From Sulfitobacter sp. SK011 (lineage in GTDB: Bacteria; Pseudomonadota; Alphaproteobacteria; Rhodobacterales; Rhodobacteraceae): 64,000 bases of DNA. A model generated the notes under the pieces. It saw nothing but the letters and a program-made list of their open reading frames with translations, did not search any database and was not told the origin of the DNA. A program made the translations under genes and the position numbers. Shown here in pieces: positions 19,028 through 27,865 of the stretch. Every line of letters starts with the position of its first letter. Position 1 is the first letter of the stretch. Location: the NCBI RefSeq assembly GCF_003352065.1, contig NZ_CP025803.1, positions 868,001 through 932,000 on the forward strand, given 5' to 3'.

Positions 19028-19651
19028 ATGGTTAACACGACCGCACGCGCGAAACGCCGGTACGATATGGCGGCACCCCGGTGGGGCGATAAGATGCGTA
19101 CGCTGGGCTATTATGAAGGCTATCTGGGGTTCCTCTCGTCGCCGCAGCGGCACAACGACCGCAATGTCCATGTCGTTGACGTGGGCGCTGGTACGGCTTC
19201 ATTTGCGGAAGCTTGGGTCGCAATCAATGGTCCGCCGCGCGCATTGACACTGCTGGAACCGAGCCGCCCGATGCTCGAACGTGGTCAAACCGCGTTGCGC
19301 GCCCGCGGGGTTGAGCCAAAACTCGTGCAGGCCCTGTTGGGCGAGGCCGATCTGGAACCCGCAGACGAAGTTTTGGCAGCCCATGTGATTGAGCACTGCG
19401 CGGACCCGTTGACCGCGCTAAGGCAAATCCATGACCTTTTGCGTCCGGGCGGTCGGTTGCATCTCGTGGTGTCAAAGCCGCATTGGTGCAATGCAATCAT
19501 TTGGCTTCAGTGGCGGCATCGCACCTTTCGCAAAGAAGAAATTCTTGCGCTTGTCAGCAAGGCCGGTTTTGACGTCGAACAGGTTTATTCTTTCCCGTCT
19601 GGCCCACCATCACGGACAAGTTGTGGCATTGTCGCCATCCGAAAGGGATGA
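19028..19651 (+). CDS. Class I SAM-dependent methyltransferase
   Basis: A 207-residue methyltransferase. Motif I is VVDVGAGTASFAEAW (about 41-55), the acidic end of the next strand is LLEPSRP, and a central motif is VLAAHVIEHCADPLTALRQI followed by LRPGGRLHLVVS, as in the Methyltransf_11/UbiE-like class. The substrate is unknown. The start at ATG 19028 leads into ARAKRRYDMAAPRWGDKM. It lies antisense to its neighbours, wedged between fabA and fabB, with its stop only 45 bases from the fabA stop. Confidence 0.75.
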   Translation: MVNTTARAKRRYDMAAPRWGDKMRTLGYYEGYLGFLSSPQRHNDRNVHVVDVGAGTASFAEAWVAINGPPRALTLLEPSRPMLERGQTALRARGVEPKLVQALLGEADLEPADEVLAAHVIEHCADPLTALRQIHDLLRPGGRLHLVVSKPHWCNAIIWLQWRHRTFRKEEILALVSKAGFDVEQVYSFPSGPPSRTSCGIVAIRKG

Positions 19652-19696
19652 ATTTCCGAAAGCAGATGTGTCGGTACCGCTGTCGTCCACACCACC

Positions 19697-20206
19697 TCAG
19701 CTTTCTGACAACGCGACCTTCATGTCCTTGACCTCGTAAATCACTTCACCGTCGGCTTCGACGATGCCATCCGCCACGCCCATGGTCAGGCGGCGGGTCT
19801 GGATCGCCTTGGTAAAATCAATCTTGTAGGTCAGCATCTTGCGGTCCGGGCGCACCATGCCTTTCAGCTTCACTTCCCCCACACCAAGCGCATATCCGCG
19901 CCCCTGCCAGCCGCGCCAGCCAAGGTTGAACCCGGTCAATTGCCACAGACCATCAAGGCCAAGGCAGCCGGGCATGATCGGGTTGCCGGGAAAGTGACAT
20001 TCGAAAAACCACAGGTCCGGGGTGATGTCGAACTCTGCCGTGATGTGGCCCTTGCCATGTGCGCCGCCGTCGCCAGACACCTCTGTGATGCGGTCCATCA
20101 TCAGCATGGGCGGGGCCGGAAGCTGTGCATTCCCGGGGCCAAAAAGCTCGCCTCGGGCACATTTCAACAGACCTTCTTTGTCAAAACTTGTCGGGTAATC
20201 TGCCAT
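19697..20206 (-). CDS. fabA: 3-hydroxydecanoyl-[acyl-carrier-protein] dehydratase/isomerase
   Basis: A 169-residue hot-dog protein. It dehydrates 3-hydroxydecanoyl-ACP and isomerises trans-2- to cis-3-decenoyl-ACP, opening the unsaturated fatty-acid branch. The catalytic pair His71 ([12 protein letters not shown]) and Asp85 (LGLDGLWQ) match E. coli His70 and Asp84. The start at 20206 is preferred over an in-frame ATG at 20230 because AGGAGAG lies eight bases before it. It is divergent from irr, sharing a 238-base intergenic region. Confidence 0.92.
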   Translation of the reverse strand: MADYPTSFDKEGLLKCARGELFGPGNAQLPAPPMLMMDRITEVSGDGGAHGKGHITAEFDITPDLWFFECHFPGNPIMPGCLGLDGLWQLTGFNLGWRGWQGRGYALGVGEVKLKGMVRPDRKMLTYKIDFTKAIQTRRLTMGVADGIVEADGEVIYEVKDMKVALSES

Positions 20207-20381
20207 GATGCGGCTCTCCTGCTCAGTCAATTTGTCGTTGTTGCGATTGGTCTAGCATCGGGTTCGCCCCTGTCGCAAGGGCAGCGATTGGGGTGGGGAT
20301 ACACCCGGACCAAGGGAAAATCGGCCAATCTGATCAAAGTTTGCGTTTAACTGCGACAAAGGATCATCGGCCAATTGGCGG

Positions 20382-20418
20382 TTTTCAATTGAAAAACCAA
20401 CCCCTGACGCCTTATATG
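20382..20418 (+). promoter_or_regulatory. Candidate irr promoter overlapped by a palindrome
   Basis: A perfect 14-bp palindrome TTTTCAATTGAAAA (20382-20395) contains TTGAAA (20389-20394). After 17 bases comes TTATAT (20412-20417), a good sigma-70-like pair. Transcription would start about 20 bases before the irr ATG. The palindrome across the -35 box suggests a repressor or autoregulatory site. It does not match the usual Irr consensus closely. Confidence 0.5.
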
Positions 20419-20444
20419 GCACAAAGACAGGCAACGGAGCGGCC

Positions 20445-20864
20445 ATGACCACGATGCACCAACAGACCGGAACACGCTGGCTCGAACGGGCCGGACTGCG
20501 CCCGACACGTCAACGCGTAACGCTTGCCAGTCTCTTGGTGGGCGACGGTCAACACCGCCATGTCACCGCAGAAAGCCTTTTTGATGCGGCCAAGGGTCAG
20601 GGCGACGCGGTGTCACTTGCCACGGTTTACAACACCCTGCGCGCCTTTTGCGAGGCGGGGATTTTGCAGGAAGTCACGGTTGACGGCTCCAAAAGCTATT
20701 TCGACACCAATACCCATGATCACCCGCATTTTTATTGGGAAGACGAAGGCAGGCTGACCGATGCCCCGTCCGATCAACTGGTGATCTCGCATCTGCCGGA
20801 CGCGCCGGCGGGTGCCGAAATTGCGTCTGTCGACGTGGTGATCCGGTTGCGCCGCAAGGGCTAA
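20445..20864 (+). CDS. irr: Iron response regulator Irr (Fur family)
   Basis: A 139-residue Fur-family repressor. The winged-helix DNA-binding part ends with SLATVYNTLRAFCEAG, and the histidine-rich HDHPHFYWEDEG (91-102) has the Irr form of the metal/heme-responsive segment. It lacks the C-terminal cysteines of Fur and Zur. Irr controls iron and heme genes in alphaproteobacteria in response to heme status. Divergence from fabA is conserved in related genomes as far as I know. The next gene downstream encodes an iron oxygenase and is only 24 bases away, so it may be co-transcribed. Confidence 0.88.
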   Translation: MTTMHQQTGTRWLERAGLRPTRQRVTLASLLVGDGQHRHVTAESLFDAAKGQGDAVSLATVYNTLRAFCEAGILQEVTVDGSKSYFDTNTHDHPHFYWEDEGRLTDAPSDQLVISHLPDAPAGAEIASVDVVIRLRRKG

Positions 20865-20888
20865 TGCCTGTGCCCGAGTGTGAACATT

Positions 20889-21686
20889 ATGACACATCGC
20901 CTGATCACCCAAGACCACATTGATACCTTCCAGAACGATGGCGTGGTTCTGATCAAAGGACTGTTTGGGGATTGTGTGGAAACCCTGCGCGCAGGTGTTG
21001 AACGCAACATCGCTGAACCGGGGCCTTATGCATCAAACAACGACAAGCCCGGAGAATCAGGGCGCTTTTTTGACGATTATTGCAATTGGCAACGCATCCC
21101 CGAATTCGAACAGGTGATCAAAACCTCAGCCGCTGCCGAAGTTGCGGCCGATCTGATGCAAAGCGATCAGGTGCAGCTTTTTCACGATCATGTGCTGGTC
21201 AAAGAGCCGGGAACATCGATGGCCACGCCGTGGCATCAGGACGGGCCATACTATTTCGTTGAAGGCCAGCAAACGATCAGCTTTTGGTCGCCGCTTGATC
21301 CAGTCACCAGCGCATCGTTGCGCTGCGTGGCAGGGTCCCACCGTTGGGAAAAACCGGTACTGCCGACACGCTGGGTCAAGGGCGACGCGTTTTTTGACCC
21401 GGACCCTTACATGCCCGTGCCCGACCCCGACGCCGAAGGGATGGACATCCGCGAATGGGAAATGGACCCCGGCGATGCGGTGGCTTTCAACTATGGTACT
21501 CTGCACGGCGCGCGCGGTAATCCAGATGGCGCACGGCGGCGGGCCTTTTCGCTGCGGCTGGTGGGGGATGACGCGCGCTATACCCAGCGGCCCGGACCCA
21601 CATCACCACCCTTTCCCGGCCATGACATGGTGCAGGGCCAACGCCTGCGCGAGGACTGGTTTCCGGTGATCTGGCGGCGCGGTTAG
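20889..21686 (+). CDS. Phytanoyl-CoA dioxygenase family protein
   Basis: About 265 residues of a PhyH-type Fe(II)/2-oxoglutarate oxygenase. The iron-binding HxD is WHQDGPYYF (near residue 116), and the distal histidine is in NYGTLHGARGN, followed by an Arg-rich stretch that usually anchors 2-oxoglutarate. The substrate is not predictable; relatives act on ectoine, lipids and small acids. ATG 20889 is chosen, with an in-frame GTG three codons earlier. It lies directly downstream of irr on the same strand. Confidence 0.72.
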   Translation: MTHRLITQDHIDTFQNDGVVLIKGLFGDCVETLRAGVERNIAEPGPYASNNDKPGESGRFFDDYCNWQRIPEFEQVIKTSAAAEVAADLMQSDQVQLFHDHVLVKEPGTSMATPWHQDGPYYFVEGQQTISFWSPLDPVTSASLRCVAGSHRWEKPVLPTRWVKGDAFFDPDPYMPVPDPDAEGMDIREWEMDPGDAVAFNYGTLHGARGNPDGARRRAFSLRLVGDDARYTQRPGPTSPPFPGHDMVQGQRLREDWFPVIWRRG

Positions 21687-21812
21687 CGATTGCTTGAACA
21701 ACGGATTTTCGAACGATGCGTCTTTCGTGCAGGGTGCGCCAATGGCCATCTTTCAACCATAACGACATACACCTTGAGACCCATATCGAGCATTTGTTTC
21801 AGCAAGAACGCC

Positions 21813-22682
21813 CTAGAACCACTGCCCCGGTTCCATCAGCCCAAGATCCAGCAACTGCCGTGAATGCCATTCGAACGGGGCTGAGTTGTGCCATTTGAAC
21901 GTGTCAATATCAAAGGTACTGCCCGGATTGCTTTTCAGCGCCTTGGCAGTGCGGAATGAGCAGATTGAAGCGGTGATGTTGTGGTGCCATGGGCAGGCAA
22001 AGGTGTTGTATTCTTCGTCGTTGAACGTGTGATCCCAGCGCAGGCGCAGACCCTTTTTGGCGCGAAACAGTGGGATGCGGTCAATTTTGCGGCGGTTGGC
22101 GGGCACATGTTCCTCATAACGCCAGCGCAGCCCGCCAAAAAAATCGAGCTGGCGTTCTTTTGGTGTTCCTGACTTTGTGCCATCGGCCCGTGCCAAAGCA
22201 TAATAGCCTGAGCGGTCGAGATGCGCCTGTTCCAGCGATACCGCATCAGGGTACTGGCTCAAATCTTCTGCATAAAGATCAATCACATAGCCTAACATCG
22301 CGTTGCGACGCTCTTCGGTATGAAAGTCCAGCATTTCCACAACGCTGCGGGTTTCGCAAAACGGAAAGAACAGATATTCGGCATTATAGCAGTAGTACAG
22401 CCACTGCCCGGTCGCCGCATCGATCAAGCGGTTTATCGCGGCTTCCATCGCGCCTTCGACGGACATGTTGTAGTTAACCCGCACCACGCTTTCTTGCAGA
22501 TCACTGGGCAGATCAAGCACATCCGGCATCAGCGCAAGTACGGTTTTGAACCCTGCGTGCAGGTGATGGCGCAGGCATGTGGCAATCTCGACGTCGTCTT
22601 CGACCAAGACCACAGCAATCGGACCTTTGGACAGCATCGCGGCACCGTCTTTGATCAATGTATCCAAACCGCTGTAGTGCAT
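21813..22682 (-). CDS. Conserved protein, tentatively glycosyltransferase family 2-like
   Basis: A 289-residue protein. The N-terminal part (about 20-60) has a beta-strand/acidic pattern (IAVVLVEDDVEIATCLRHHL, then FKTVLALMPD) like the nucleotide-binding start of GT-A glycosyltransferases. The middle is rich in aromatic residues (QWLYYCYNAEYLFFPFCET). There is no signal peptide or membrane segment. The family call is weak because a clear DxD is not placed with certainty; a Roseobacter-conserved protein of unknown function is the alternative. It is divergent from miaB. Confidence 0.45.
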   Translation of the reverse strand: MHYSGLDTLIKDGAAMLSKGPIAVVLVEDDVEIATCLRHHLHAGFKTVLALMPDVLDLPSDLQESVVRVNYNMSVEGAMEAAINRLIDAATGQWLYYCYNAEYLFFPFCETRSVVEMLDFHTEERRNAMLGYVIDLYAEDLSQYPDAVSLEQAHLDRSGYYALARADGTKSGTPKERQLDFFGGLRWRYEEHVPANRRKIDRIPLFRAKKGLRLRWDHTFNDEEYNTFACPWHHNITASICSFRTAKALKSNPGSTFDIDTFKWHNSAPFEWHSRQLLDLGLMEPGQWF

Positions 22683-22795
22683 AAGACCTCACTTGGTGGT
22701 GATGTTGATCAGAATCGGTTAAATCGACGTGCATTGCAAGCCGCACCACACACTGTTAGACGGCAAAATCTGCCTTTATTCACCGGAAACGCGCC

Positions 22796-24115
22796 ATGAC
22801 ATCTCCTAAAAAGCTGTTCATCAAAACCTATGGCTGCCAGATGAATGTCTATGACAGCGAGCGCATGGCCGAAGCGCTGGGCGGGCAGGGCTATGTTGAG
22901 ACGAAGACCGCCGATGATGCGGATATGATCCTGCTCAACACCTGCCATATCCGTGAAAAGGCCGCTGAAAAGGTCTATTCCGAACTGGGCCGGCTCAAGC
23001 CGCTCAAAGCTTTGAATCCGAACCTCAAAATTGGCGTCGCGGGCTGTGTCGCCCAAGCTGAGGGTGCCGAGATCATGCGCCGCCAGCCTGCCGTGGATCT
23101 GGTCGTGGGGCCGCAATCCTATCACCGGCTGGGCGAGATGGAGGCAAAGGTGCGTTCTGGTCAAAGCGCGCTCGACACGGATTTCCCCGAGGAAGACAAA
23201 TTTGAACACCTCAAATCGCGCGGGGCCGCAAAGCGTGCGCCAGCGGCGTTTTTGACGGTGCAGGAAGGGTGCGACAAGTTCTGCGCATTCTGTGTGGTGC
23301 CTTACACGCGCGGCGCGGAAGTCAGCCGCCCTGCAACACAATTGCTGGAGGAGGCCCGCGCGCTGGTGGATCGCGGGGTGCGCGAGGTCACTCTTTTGGG
23401 CCAGAACGTAAATGCCTATCACGGGGCTGGGCCAAAGGGCGATATGACGCTGGCCAACCTGATCCGTGAACTGGCGAAAATCGACGGGCTGGCGCGGATC
23501 CGCTATACAACCAGCCACCCCAACGACATGGATGATGATCTGATCGCGGCCCATGGCGAGGTGGAAAAACTGATGCCCTATCTGCATCTGCCCGTGCAAT
23601 CCGGCTCTGATCGCATCCTCAAACGGATGAACCGCAGCCACACTGCCGAAAGTTACCTCAAACTGATCGACCGCATCCGCGCTGTGCGCCCTGATATCCT
23701 GATGTCCGGTGATTTCATTGTGGGCTTTCCCGAAGAAACGGATGCAGATTTTGAGGCAACGATGGAATTGGTGCGGCAGGTCCGCTACGGCTATGCCTAT
23801 TCCTTCAAATACTCGGCCCGTCCCGGCACCCCTGCCGCTGAACGCACCGTGGTTCCGGCTGAGGTCGCGGATGCGCGCCTGCAACAGCTGCAAAAACTGA
23901 TCACCCAGCATCAGCGCGAAATTCAGCAAAGCATGGTTGGAAGAGAATTGTCCGTGCTGGTGGAAAAACAGGGCCGTGAAGCGGGGCAGGTGGTGGGCAA
24001 ATCCGAATATCTGCACGCCGTCCATATCGAAGATGCCACCGCCAAGGTCGGCGATGTCGCAAAGGTGAGAATCGTTGCGGCAAAGACCAATTCTTTGACC
24101 GCACGCCACGTGTAG
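22796..24115 (+). CDS. miaB: tRNA-2-methylthio-N6-dimethylallyladenosine synthase
   Basis: A 439-residue radical-SAM methylthiotransferase. The N-terminal UPF0004 domain has three cysteines for the auxiliary cluster (YGCQMN, NTCHIRE, AGCVAQ). The radical SAM motif is CDKFCAFC near 158-165, and a C-terminal TRAM domain starts near 375. It adds a methylthio group to i6A37 of tRNAs reading UNN codons. The sequence reads intact, with the family's usual length. Confidence 0.93.
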   Translation: MTSPKKLFIKTYGCQMNVYDSERMAEALGGQGYVETKTADDADMILLNTCHIREKAAEKVYSELGRLKPLKALNPNLKIGVAGCVAQAEGAEIMRRQPAVDLVVGPQSYHRLGEMEAKVRSGQSALDTDFPEEDKFEHLKSRGAAKRAPAAFLTVQEGCDKFCAFCVVPYTRGAEVSRPATQLLEEARALVDRGVREVTLLGQNVNAYHGAGPKGDMTLANLIRELAKIDGLARIRYTTSHPNDMDDDLIAAHGEVEKLMPYLHLPVQSGSDRILKRMNRSHTAESYLKLIDRIRAVRPDILMSGDFIVGFPEETDADFEATMELVRQVRYGYAYSFKYSARPGTPAAERTVVPAEVADARLQQLQKLITQHQREIQQSMVGRELSVLVEKQGREAGQVVGKSEYLHAVHIEDATAKVGDVAKVRIVAAKTNSLTARHV

Positions 24116-24184
24116 AAACAACATTTCCCGCAATTGCGACCGGTCAAAGCCCCCGAATTGCCGATTCCCTTGTTGTTGGGGGAT

Positions 24185-24199
24185 ATTTAGCCACTAAAT
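24185..24199. promoter_or_regulatory. Inverted repeat upstream of the OmpA-like gene
   Basis: ATTTAG and CTAAAT form a perfect six-base dyad around CCA in the 203-base gap between miaB and the OmpA-like gene. It could be an operator for the two small envelope genes. No regulator is suggested by the sequence. Confidence 0.3.
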
Positions 24200-24318
24200 C
24201 TTGATTTCTGTCCTTCACAGGCACCCAAAACTTACCTAACCTGACCCCAATGCGGGGCGGTACCTTACCTGGGACAGGTGCAGCTCTTTCGTGGGGGAAC
24301 AAAACAAGGAAAAGAGCT

Positions 24319-24894
24319 GTGGTAAACACAATCTCCAAGGCGATCCGCGCGATGGCGGGCATTGCGCTTGCTGCGGCGCTGGCCCTTCAGTCATCCGCTG
24401 CCGATGCACAAACCAAATCGCAGGAAGGCAGAGACAAAGGCGTCTATGTCCCGACAATCTGGGTTGACCCCGATGGCTGCGAACACTGGGTGATGGATGA
24501 CGGTTCAGAAGGGTATATGACCCCCCACACAACCCGCCAGGGCATCCCGGTCTGCCGCCGTGGGAATATCTGTGGCGTGATGAATTCTGACCAGTTCTTT
24601 GCGACAAACAGCTACCGTGTTCACGGCCAGGCCAAGGCACGTTTGGCCCAGTTCTTTCAAAAAACCCGCGCCAATTCCTATATCATAACAGGCCATACAG
24701 ACAGCAGCGCGTCTGACGAATACAACATGCGCCTGTCCTACAACCGTGCCAATGCAGTCGCGGCCATCGCGGCATCAACGGGTGCACGGATTGCAGATGT
24801 GCGCGGATACGGTGAACGCCAGCCCGCAGCGTCGAACAAGACCGCAGCCGGCATGGCCAAAAATCGCCGCGTCGAAATCATCTGCATTCGTTGA
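24319..24894 (+). CDS. OmpA-family envelope protein with an N-terminal CxHW cysteine module
   Basis: A 191-residue exported protein. The start is a GTG at 24319, preceded by AAGGAAAAGA. A signal peptide covers about 1-31. Residues 47-79 form a compact module (IWVDPDGCEHW, DDGSEGY, GIPVC) with Cys54 and Cys79, and Cys85 follows. An OmpA-like peptidoglycan-binding domain spans about 87-189, with GHTD (125-128) and NMRLSYNRA (136-144) as the usual contact residues. The same module recurs in the next gene. It probably tethers something to the cell wall; the module's function is unknown. It is inserted between miaB and phoH. Confidence 0.75.
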   Translation: MVNTISKAIRAMAGIALAAALALQSSAADAQTKSQEGRDKGVYVPTIWVDPDGCEHWVMDDGSEGYMTPHTTRQGIPVCRRGNICGVMNSDQFFATNSYRVHGQAKARLAQFFQKTRANSYIITGHTDSSASDEYNMRLSYNRANAVAAIAASTGARIADVRGYGERQPAASNKTAAGMAKNRRVEIICIR

Positions 24895-24905
24895 GGGGAC
24901 ATAAA

Positions 24906-25226
24906 GTGATCAAAACGAAAATTCTCATCGTCACCGCCTGTGCCTTTGGATTGACAGCCTGTGGCGACTATGAATCTCTCGACGGCGGCTTCTCGCAGGA
25001 TAAATCCTTTGACCGCGGCATTGATAAAAAGCACCTGAGCCAACTTCAGGCCGGCATCTGGATTGATCCAAACGGCTGTGATCACTGGATCATTGACGAT
25101 GGTGTAGAGGGCTATCTGTCTGCCCGTCTGGACAAACGCGGTAAGCCGGTTTGCTCTGGCGTGGCTCCGCCCAATCACACCGTTGGCGATTTCAAAGGCG
25201 GTTCCGACATTGTGGACCCGAACTGA
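24906..25226 (+). CDS. Small lipoprotein with a CxHW cysteine module
   Basis: A 106-residue lipoprotein with a GTG start preceded by GAGGGGAC. The lipobox is LTAC, lipidated at Cys19. The mature part contains IWIDPNGCDHW, DDGVEGY and GKPVC (about 51-83), with Cys58 and Cys83 25 residues apart, exactly as in the upstream gene. Otherwise it is short, polar and without a further domain. The eleven-base gap indicates co-transcription with the OmpA-like gene. A terminator follows at 25253-25283. Confidence 0.7.
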   Translation: MIKTKILIVTACAFGLTACGDYESLDGGFSQDKSFDRGIDKKHLSQLQAGIWIDPNGCDHWIIDDGVEGYLSARLDKRGKPVCSGVAPPNHTVGDFKGGSDIVDPN

Positions 25227-25252
25227 TTTGTCTAAACGCTTCCAGATCAAGG

Positions 25253-25283
25253 GGCCGGGGCGTTGCGCGCTCCGGCCTTTTTT
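25253..25283 (+). terminator. Factor-independent terminator
   Basis: GGCCGG (25253-25258) pairs with CCGGCC (25272-25277) around a GC-rich loop and is followed by six T (25278-25283). It closes the two-gene envelope unit ahead of phoH. Confidence 0.75.
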
Positions 25284-25350
25284 GTTGCAGCACGGTGTAA
25301 ACGCCCCGCACCGTGCCTATTTCCAGAAAGACCCATTTTAGGAGCCTGCC

Positions 25351-26361
25351 TTGCCTGCAAACGACATGATGACAGATACGCAAACCACAACGGAACAGGT
25401 ACTTGAATTTCCGGACAATCGCCTGCTGATTGATTTGTGCGGTGCCTATGACGCGCATCTTGCCGCCATCGAAAAGGCGCTTGAGGTACAGATCATCCGA
25501 CGTGGAAATCAGGTTTCCATTCTGGGTGAAGCGGATGCTGCGGCACAGGCTGCCGGCGTGCTGAACACGCTTTATGCGCGGCTCGAGGGCGGGCGTTCGG
25601 TCGAACAGGCCGAGGTGGACAGCCTGCTGCGCATGGGCAATTCCGACGCGGACACAGGGGTGCGCTCCGGTGATCAGCTTGAAATGCCGATCCCCGGTGG
25701 TATGGAAATTCAGACCCGCAAGAAACGCGTCGAACCGCGCACGGCGGCCCAGAAGGCCTATGTTCAATCGCTTTTTGACAATGAACTTGCCTTTGGCATT
25801 GGTCCGGCGGGCACCGGCAAAACCTATCTGGCGGTTGCCGTGGGCGTGAGCATGTTCATCGGTGGCCATGTCGACAAGATCATCCTGTCGCGCCCCGCAG
25901 TAGAGGCGGGTGAAAAGCTGGGTTATCTGCCCGGTGACATGAAAGACAAAGTCGATCCTTACATGCAGCCGCTCTATGACGCGCTGAATGACTTTTTGCC
26001 GGGCAAACAGCTGGCCAAATTGCTTGAGGATAAACGCATCGAAATCGCGCCTTTGGCCTTTATGCGGGGCCGCACCTTGTCGAATGCCTTTGTGGTGCTG
26101 GACGAGGCCCAGAACGCGACGTCGATGCAGATGAAAATGTTCCTCACCCGTTTGGGTAACAATTCGCGGATGGTGATCACCGGCGACCGGACCCAGATCG
26201 ACCTGCCGCGCGGCGTGCCATCAGGTCTGGCCGATGCCGAACGATTGTTGAGTGCGATCCCGAAAATCAGCTTTAATTATTTCACCTCCAAAGACGTGGT
26301 GCGTCATCCTTTGGTTGCTGCGATCATCGAAGCCTATGAGGCGGATACCGGCGTGTCATAA
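25351..26361 (+). CDS. PhoH family ATPase (PhoL type)
   Basis: A 336-residue protein with an N-terminal KH-like segment and a PhoH ATPase core. Walker A is GPAGTGKTYLAVA (about 151-163), Walker B is VVLDEAQNAT, and a conserved MVITGDRTQIDLP follows. It pairs with ybeY downstream, as in most bacteria, and is linked to RNA or ribosome metabolism. A TTG start is indicated by TAGGAG six bases upstream; the first ATG, five codons in, is 21 bases from that site. Confidence 0.85.
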   Translation: MPANDMMTDTQTTTEQVLEFPDNRLLIDLCGAYDAHLAAIEKALEVQIIRRGNQVSILGEADAAAQAAGVLNTLYARLEGGRSVEQAEVDSLLRMGNSDADTGVRSGDQLEMPIPGGMEIQTRKKRVEPRTAAQKAYVQSLFDNELAFGIGPAGTGKTYLAVAVGVSMFIGGHVDKIILSRPAVEAGEKLGYLPGDMKDKVDPYMQPLYDALNDFLPGKQLAKLLEDKRIEIAPLAFMRGRTLSNAFVVLDEAQNATSMQMKMFLTRLGNNSRMVITGDRTQIDLPRGVPSGLADAERLLSAIPKISFNYFTSKDVVRHPLVAAIIEAYEADTGVS

Positions 26362-26422
26362 TGCGCAACTCTTTGGCGTTTAATATCACAGGGGTGAGGG
26401 GCTGTGCCCTCGCGCGGGTCTG

Positions 26423-26938
26423 ATGGACAATATGGACATTGTGATCGAGGACGACCGTTGGCACGCCATGGACATTGAGACGCTTGCGAAAACCGCGGTG
26501 CAGGCGACGCTTGCACACCAGGGTCTTGACCCTGAACAAACCGAAATTTCAATTCTGGCCTGTAATGACACCCGCATCGCTGACCTTAACGCGGATTTTC
26601 GGGGCAAACCCACGCCCACCAACGTTCTGAGCTGGCCCAGTGAAGAGCGCGCAGCACAGCGCGCTGGCGACAAACCGCGTGACCTAAAACCCGGCCTTGA
26701 CGGGATGATCGAACTGGGAGACATCGCCATCAGCTATGACACCTGCAAGATCGAGGCCGAGGCGGCTGGCAAACCAATTCAAGAACATGTGACCCATCTG
26801 ATCGTTCATGGCCTTTTACATCTTTTCGGCTATGACCACATCCGTGACCCGGATGCCACGTTGATGGAACAGCTTGAGGTCGAAATACTTGGCAAATTGG
26901 GTCATGATGACCCATATAGAGAAATATCGGCATTATAG
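26423..26938 (+). CDS. ybeY: Endoribonuclease/rRNA maturation factor YbeY
   Basis: A 171-residue zinc protein needed for 16S rRNA 3'-end processing and 70S quality control. The diagnostic HLIVHGLLHLFGYDH (about 130-144) supplies the three zinc-binding histidines, and PTNVLSWP is the other conserved stretch. It lies 61 bases after phoH and 27 bases before the corC-like gene, in the standard phoH-ybeY-corC-lnt order. Confidence 0.92.
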   Translation: MDNMDIVIEDDRWHAMDIETLAKTAVQATLAHQGLDPEQTEISILACNDTRIADLNADFRGKPTPTNVLSWPSEERAAQRAGDKPRDLKPGLDGMIELGDIAISYDTCKIEAEAAGKPIQEHVTHLIVHGLLHLFGYDHIRDPDATLMEQLEVEILGKLGHDDPYREISAL

Positions 26939-26965
26939 GCCGGTGAAACACATAGACAGGACCCA

Positions 26966-27865
26966 ATGGGCGATAACGACGGACCATCTGACGCGGCGCA
27001 ACGCGCGCTCCCGGATGAAGACTTGGAAAACCTTGATGACAGCAGTGCACGATCGGGCGGATTTTTCAGCCGTGTGATCGAGGCGCTCAGCCCCTCAGAC
27101 AGCGAGACGCCAGCCGATGTCGCCCCGATTCAATCGGAGCGGCCCAGCACCCATGGCATGATCAACCTGCGCCGGATGCGCGTCGATGACGTGGCAATCC
27201 CAAAGGCCGACATCACGGCGGTGCCCATCACATCTACGCTTGATGAACTGGTAAAGGTCTTCAAGGAGAGCGGCCTGACCCGGTTGCCTGTCTATGACGG
27301 CACCCTTGATACGCCCGTTGGCATGGCCCACCTCAAAGACCTTGCACTGACGCATGGATTCAACGGCAAGACCAAGAAATTTGACCTCAAGGCGATGTTG
27401 CGTCCGCTGGTTTTTGTGCCGCCAAGCATGACCATCGGTGTCCTGCTGACCAAGATGCAGGCCGAACGACGTCACATGGCGCTGGTGATAGATGAATATG
27501 GCGGCGTTGATGGTCTTGTCACCATCGAAGACCTGATCGAACAGGTCATCGGCGAAATCGAAGACGAACATGACGTCGACGAAGGCAAATACTGGACCGT
27601 CGAAAAACCCGGCACCTATCTGGTACTCGCCAAAACGCCGCTTGAGGATTTTGAGGCAGAGATTGGTCATTCGCTGACCGATCACGATACCGTGGACGAA
27701 GAAGAAATCGACACATTGGGTGGTCTGGTTGTCATGCTGTCGGGCCGGGTACCTGCGCGCGGTGAAGTGGTGTTGCACCCCGACGGACCGGAATTCGAAG
27801 TGATCGACGCCGACCCCCGCCGCATCAAACGGCTACGGGTGCGCACCACCGGTTCCAACGGATGA
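26966..27865 (+). CDS. CorC-like CBS-domain protein
   Basis: A 299-residue soluble protein with a tandem CBS pair (about 70-195, including ALVIDEYGGVDGLVTIEDLI) and a C-terminal CorC_HlyC transporter-associated domain (about 210-295). It has no DUF21 membrane domain, matching the cytosolic CorC form associated with Mg/Co efflux and envelope integrity. It overlaps lnt by four bases. Confidence 0.85.
   Translation: MGDNDGPSDAAQRALPDEDLENLDDSSARSGGFFSRVIEALSPSDSETPADVAPIQSERPSTHGMINLRRMRVDDVAIPKADITAVPITSTLDELVKVFKESGLTRLPVYDGTLDTPVGMAHLKDLALTHGFNGKTKKFDLKAMLRPLVFVPPSMTIGVLLTKMQAERRHMALVIDEYGGVDGLVTIEDLIEQVIGEIEDEHDVDEGKYWTVEKPGTYLVLAKTPLEDFEAEIGHSLTDHDTVDEEEIDTLGGLVVMLSGRVPARGEVVLHPDGPEFEVIDADPRRIKRLRVRTTGSNG

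Noticed and set aside
20204..20230. Upstream ATG at 20230 as the fabA start
   Set aside because: AGGAGAG lies at ideal distance from 20206 and family homology begins there.
22709..24133. 474-codon open frame antisense to miaB
   Set aside because: Complementary to an intact, motif-rich miaB; no recognisable domain of its own.
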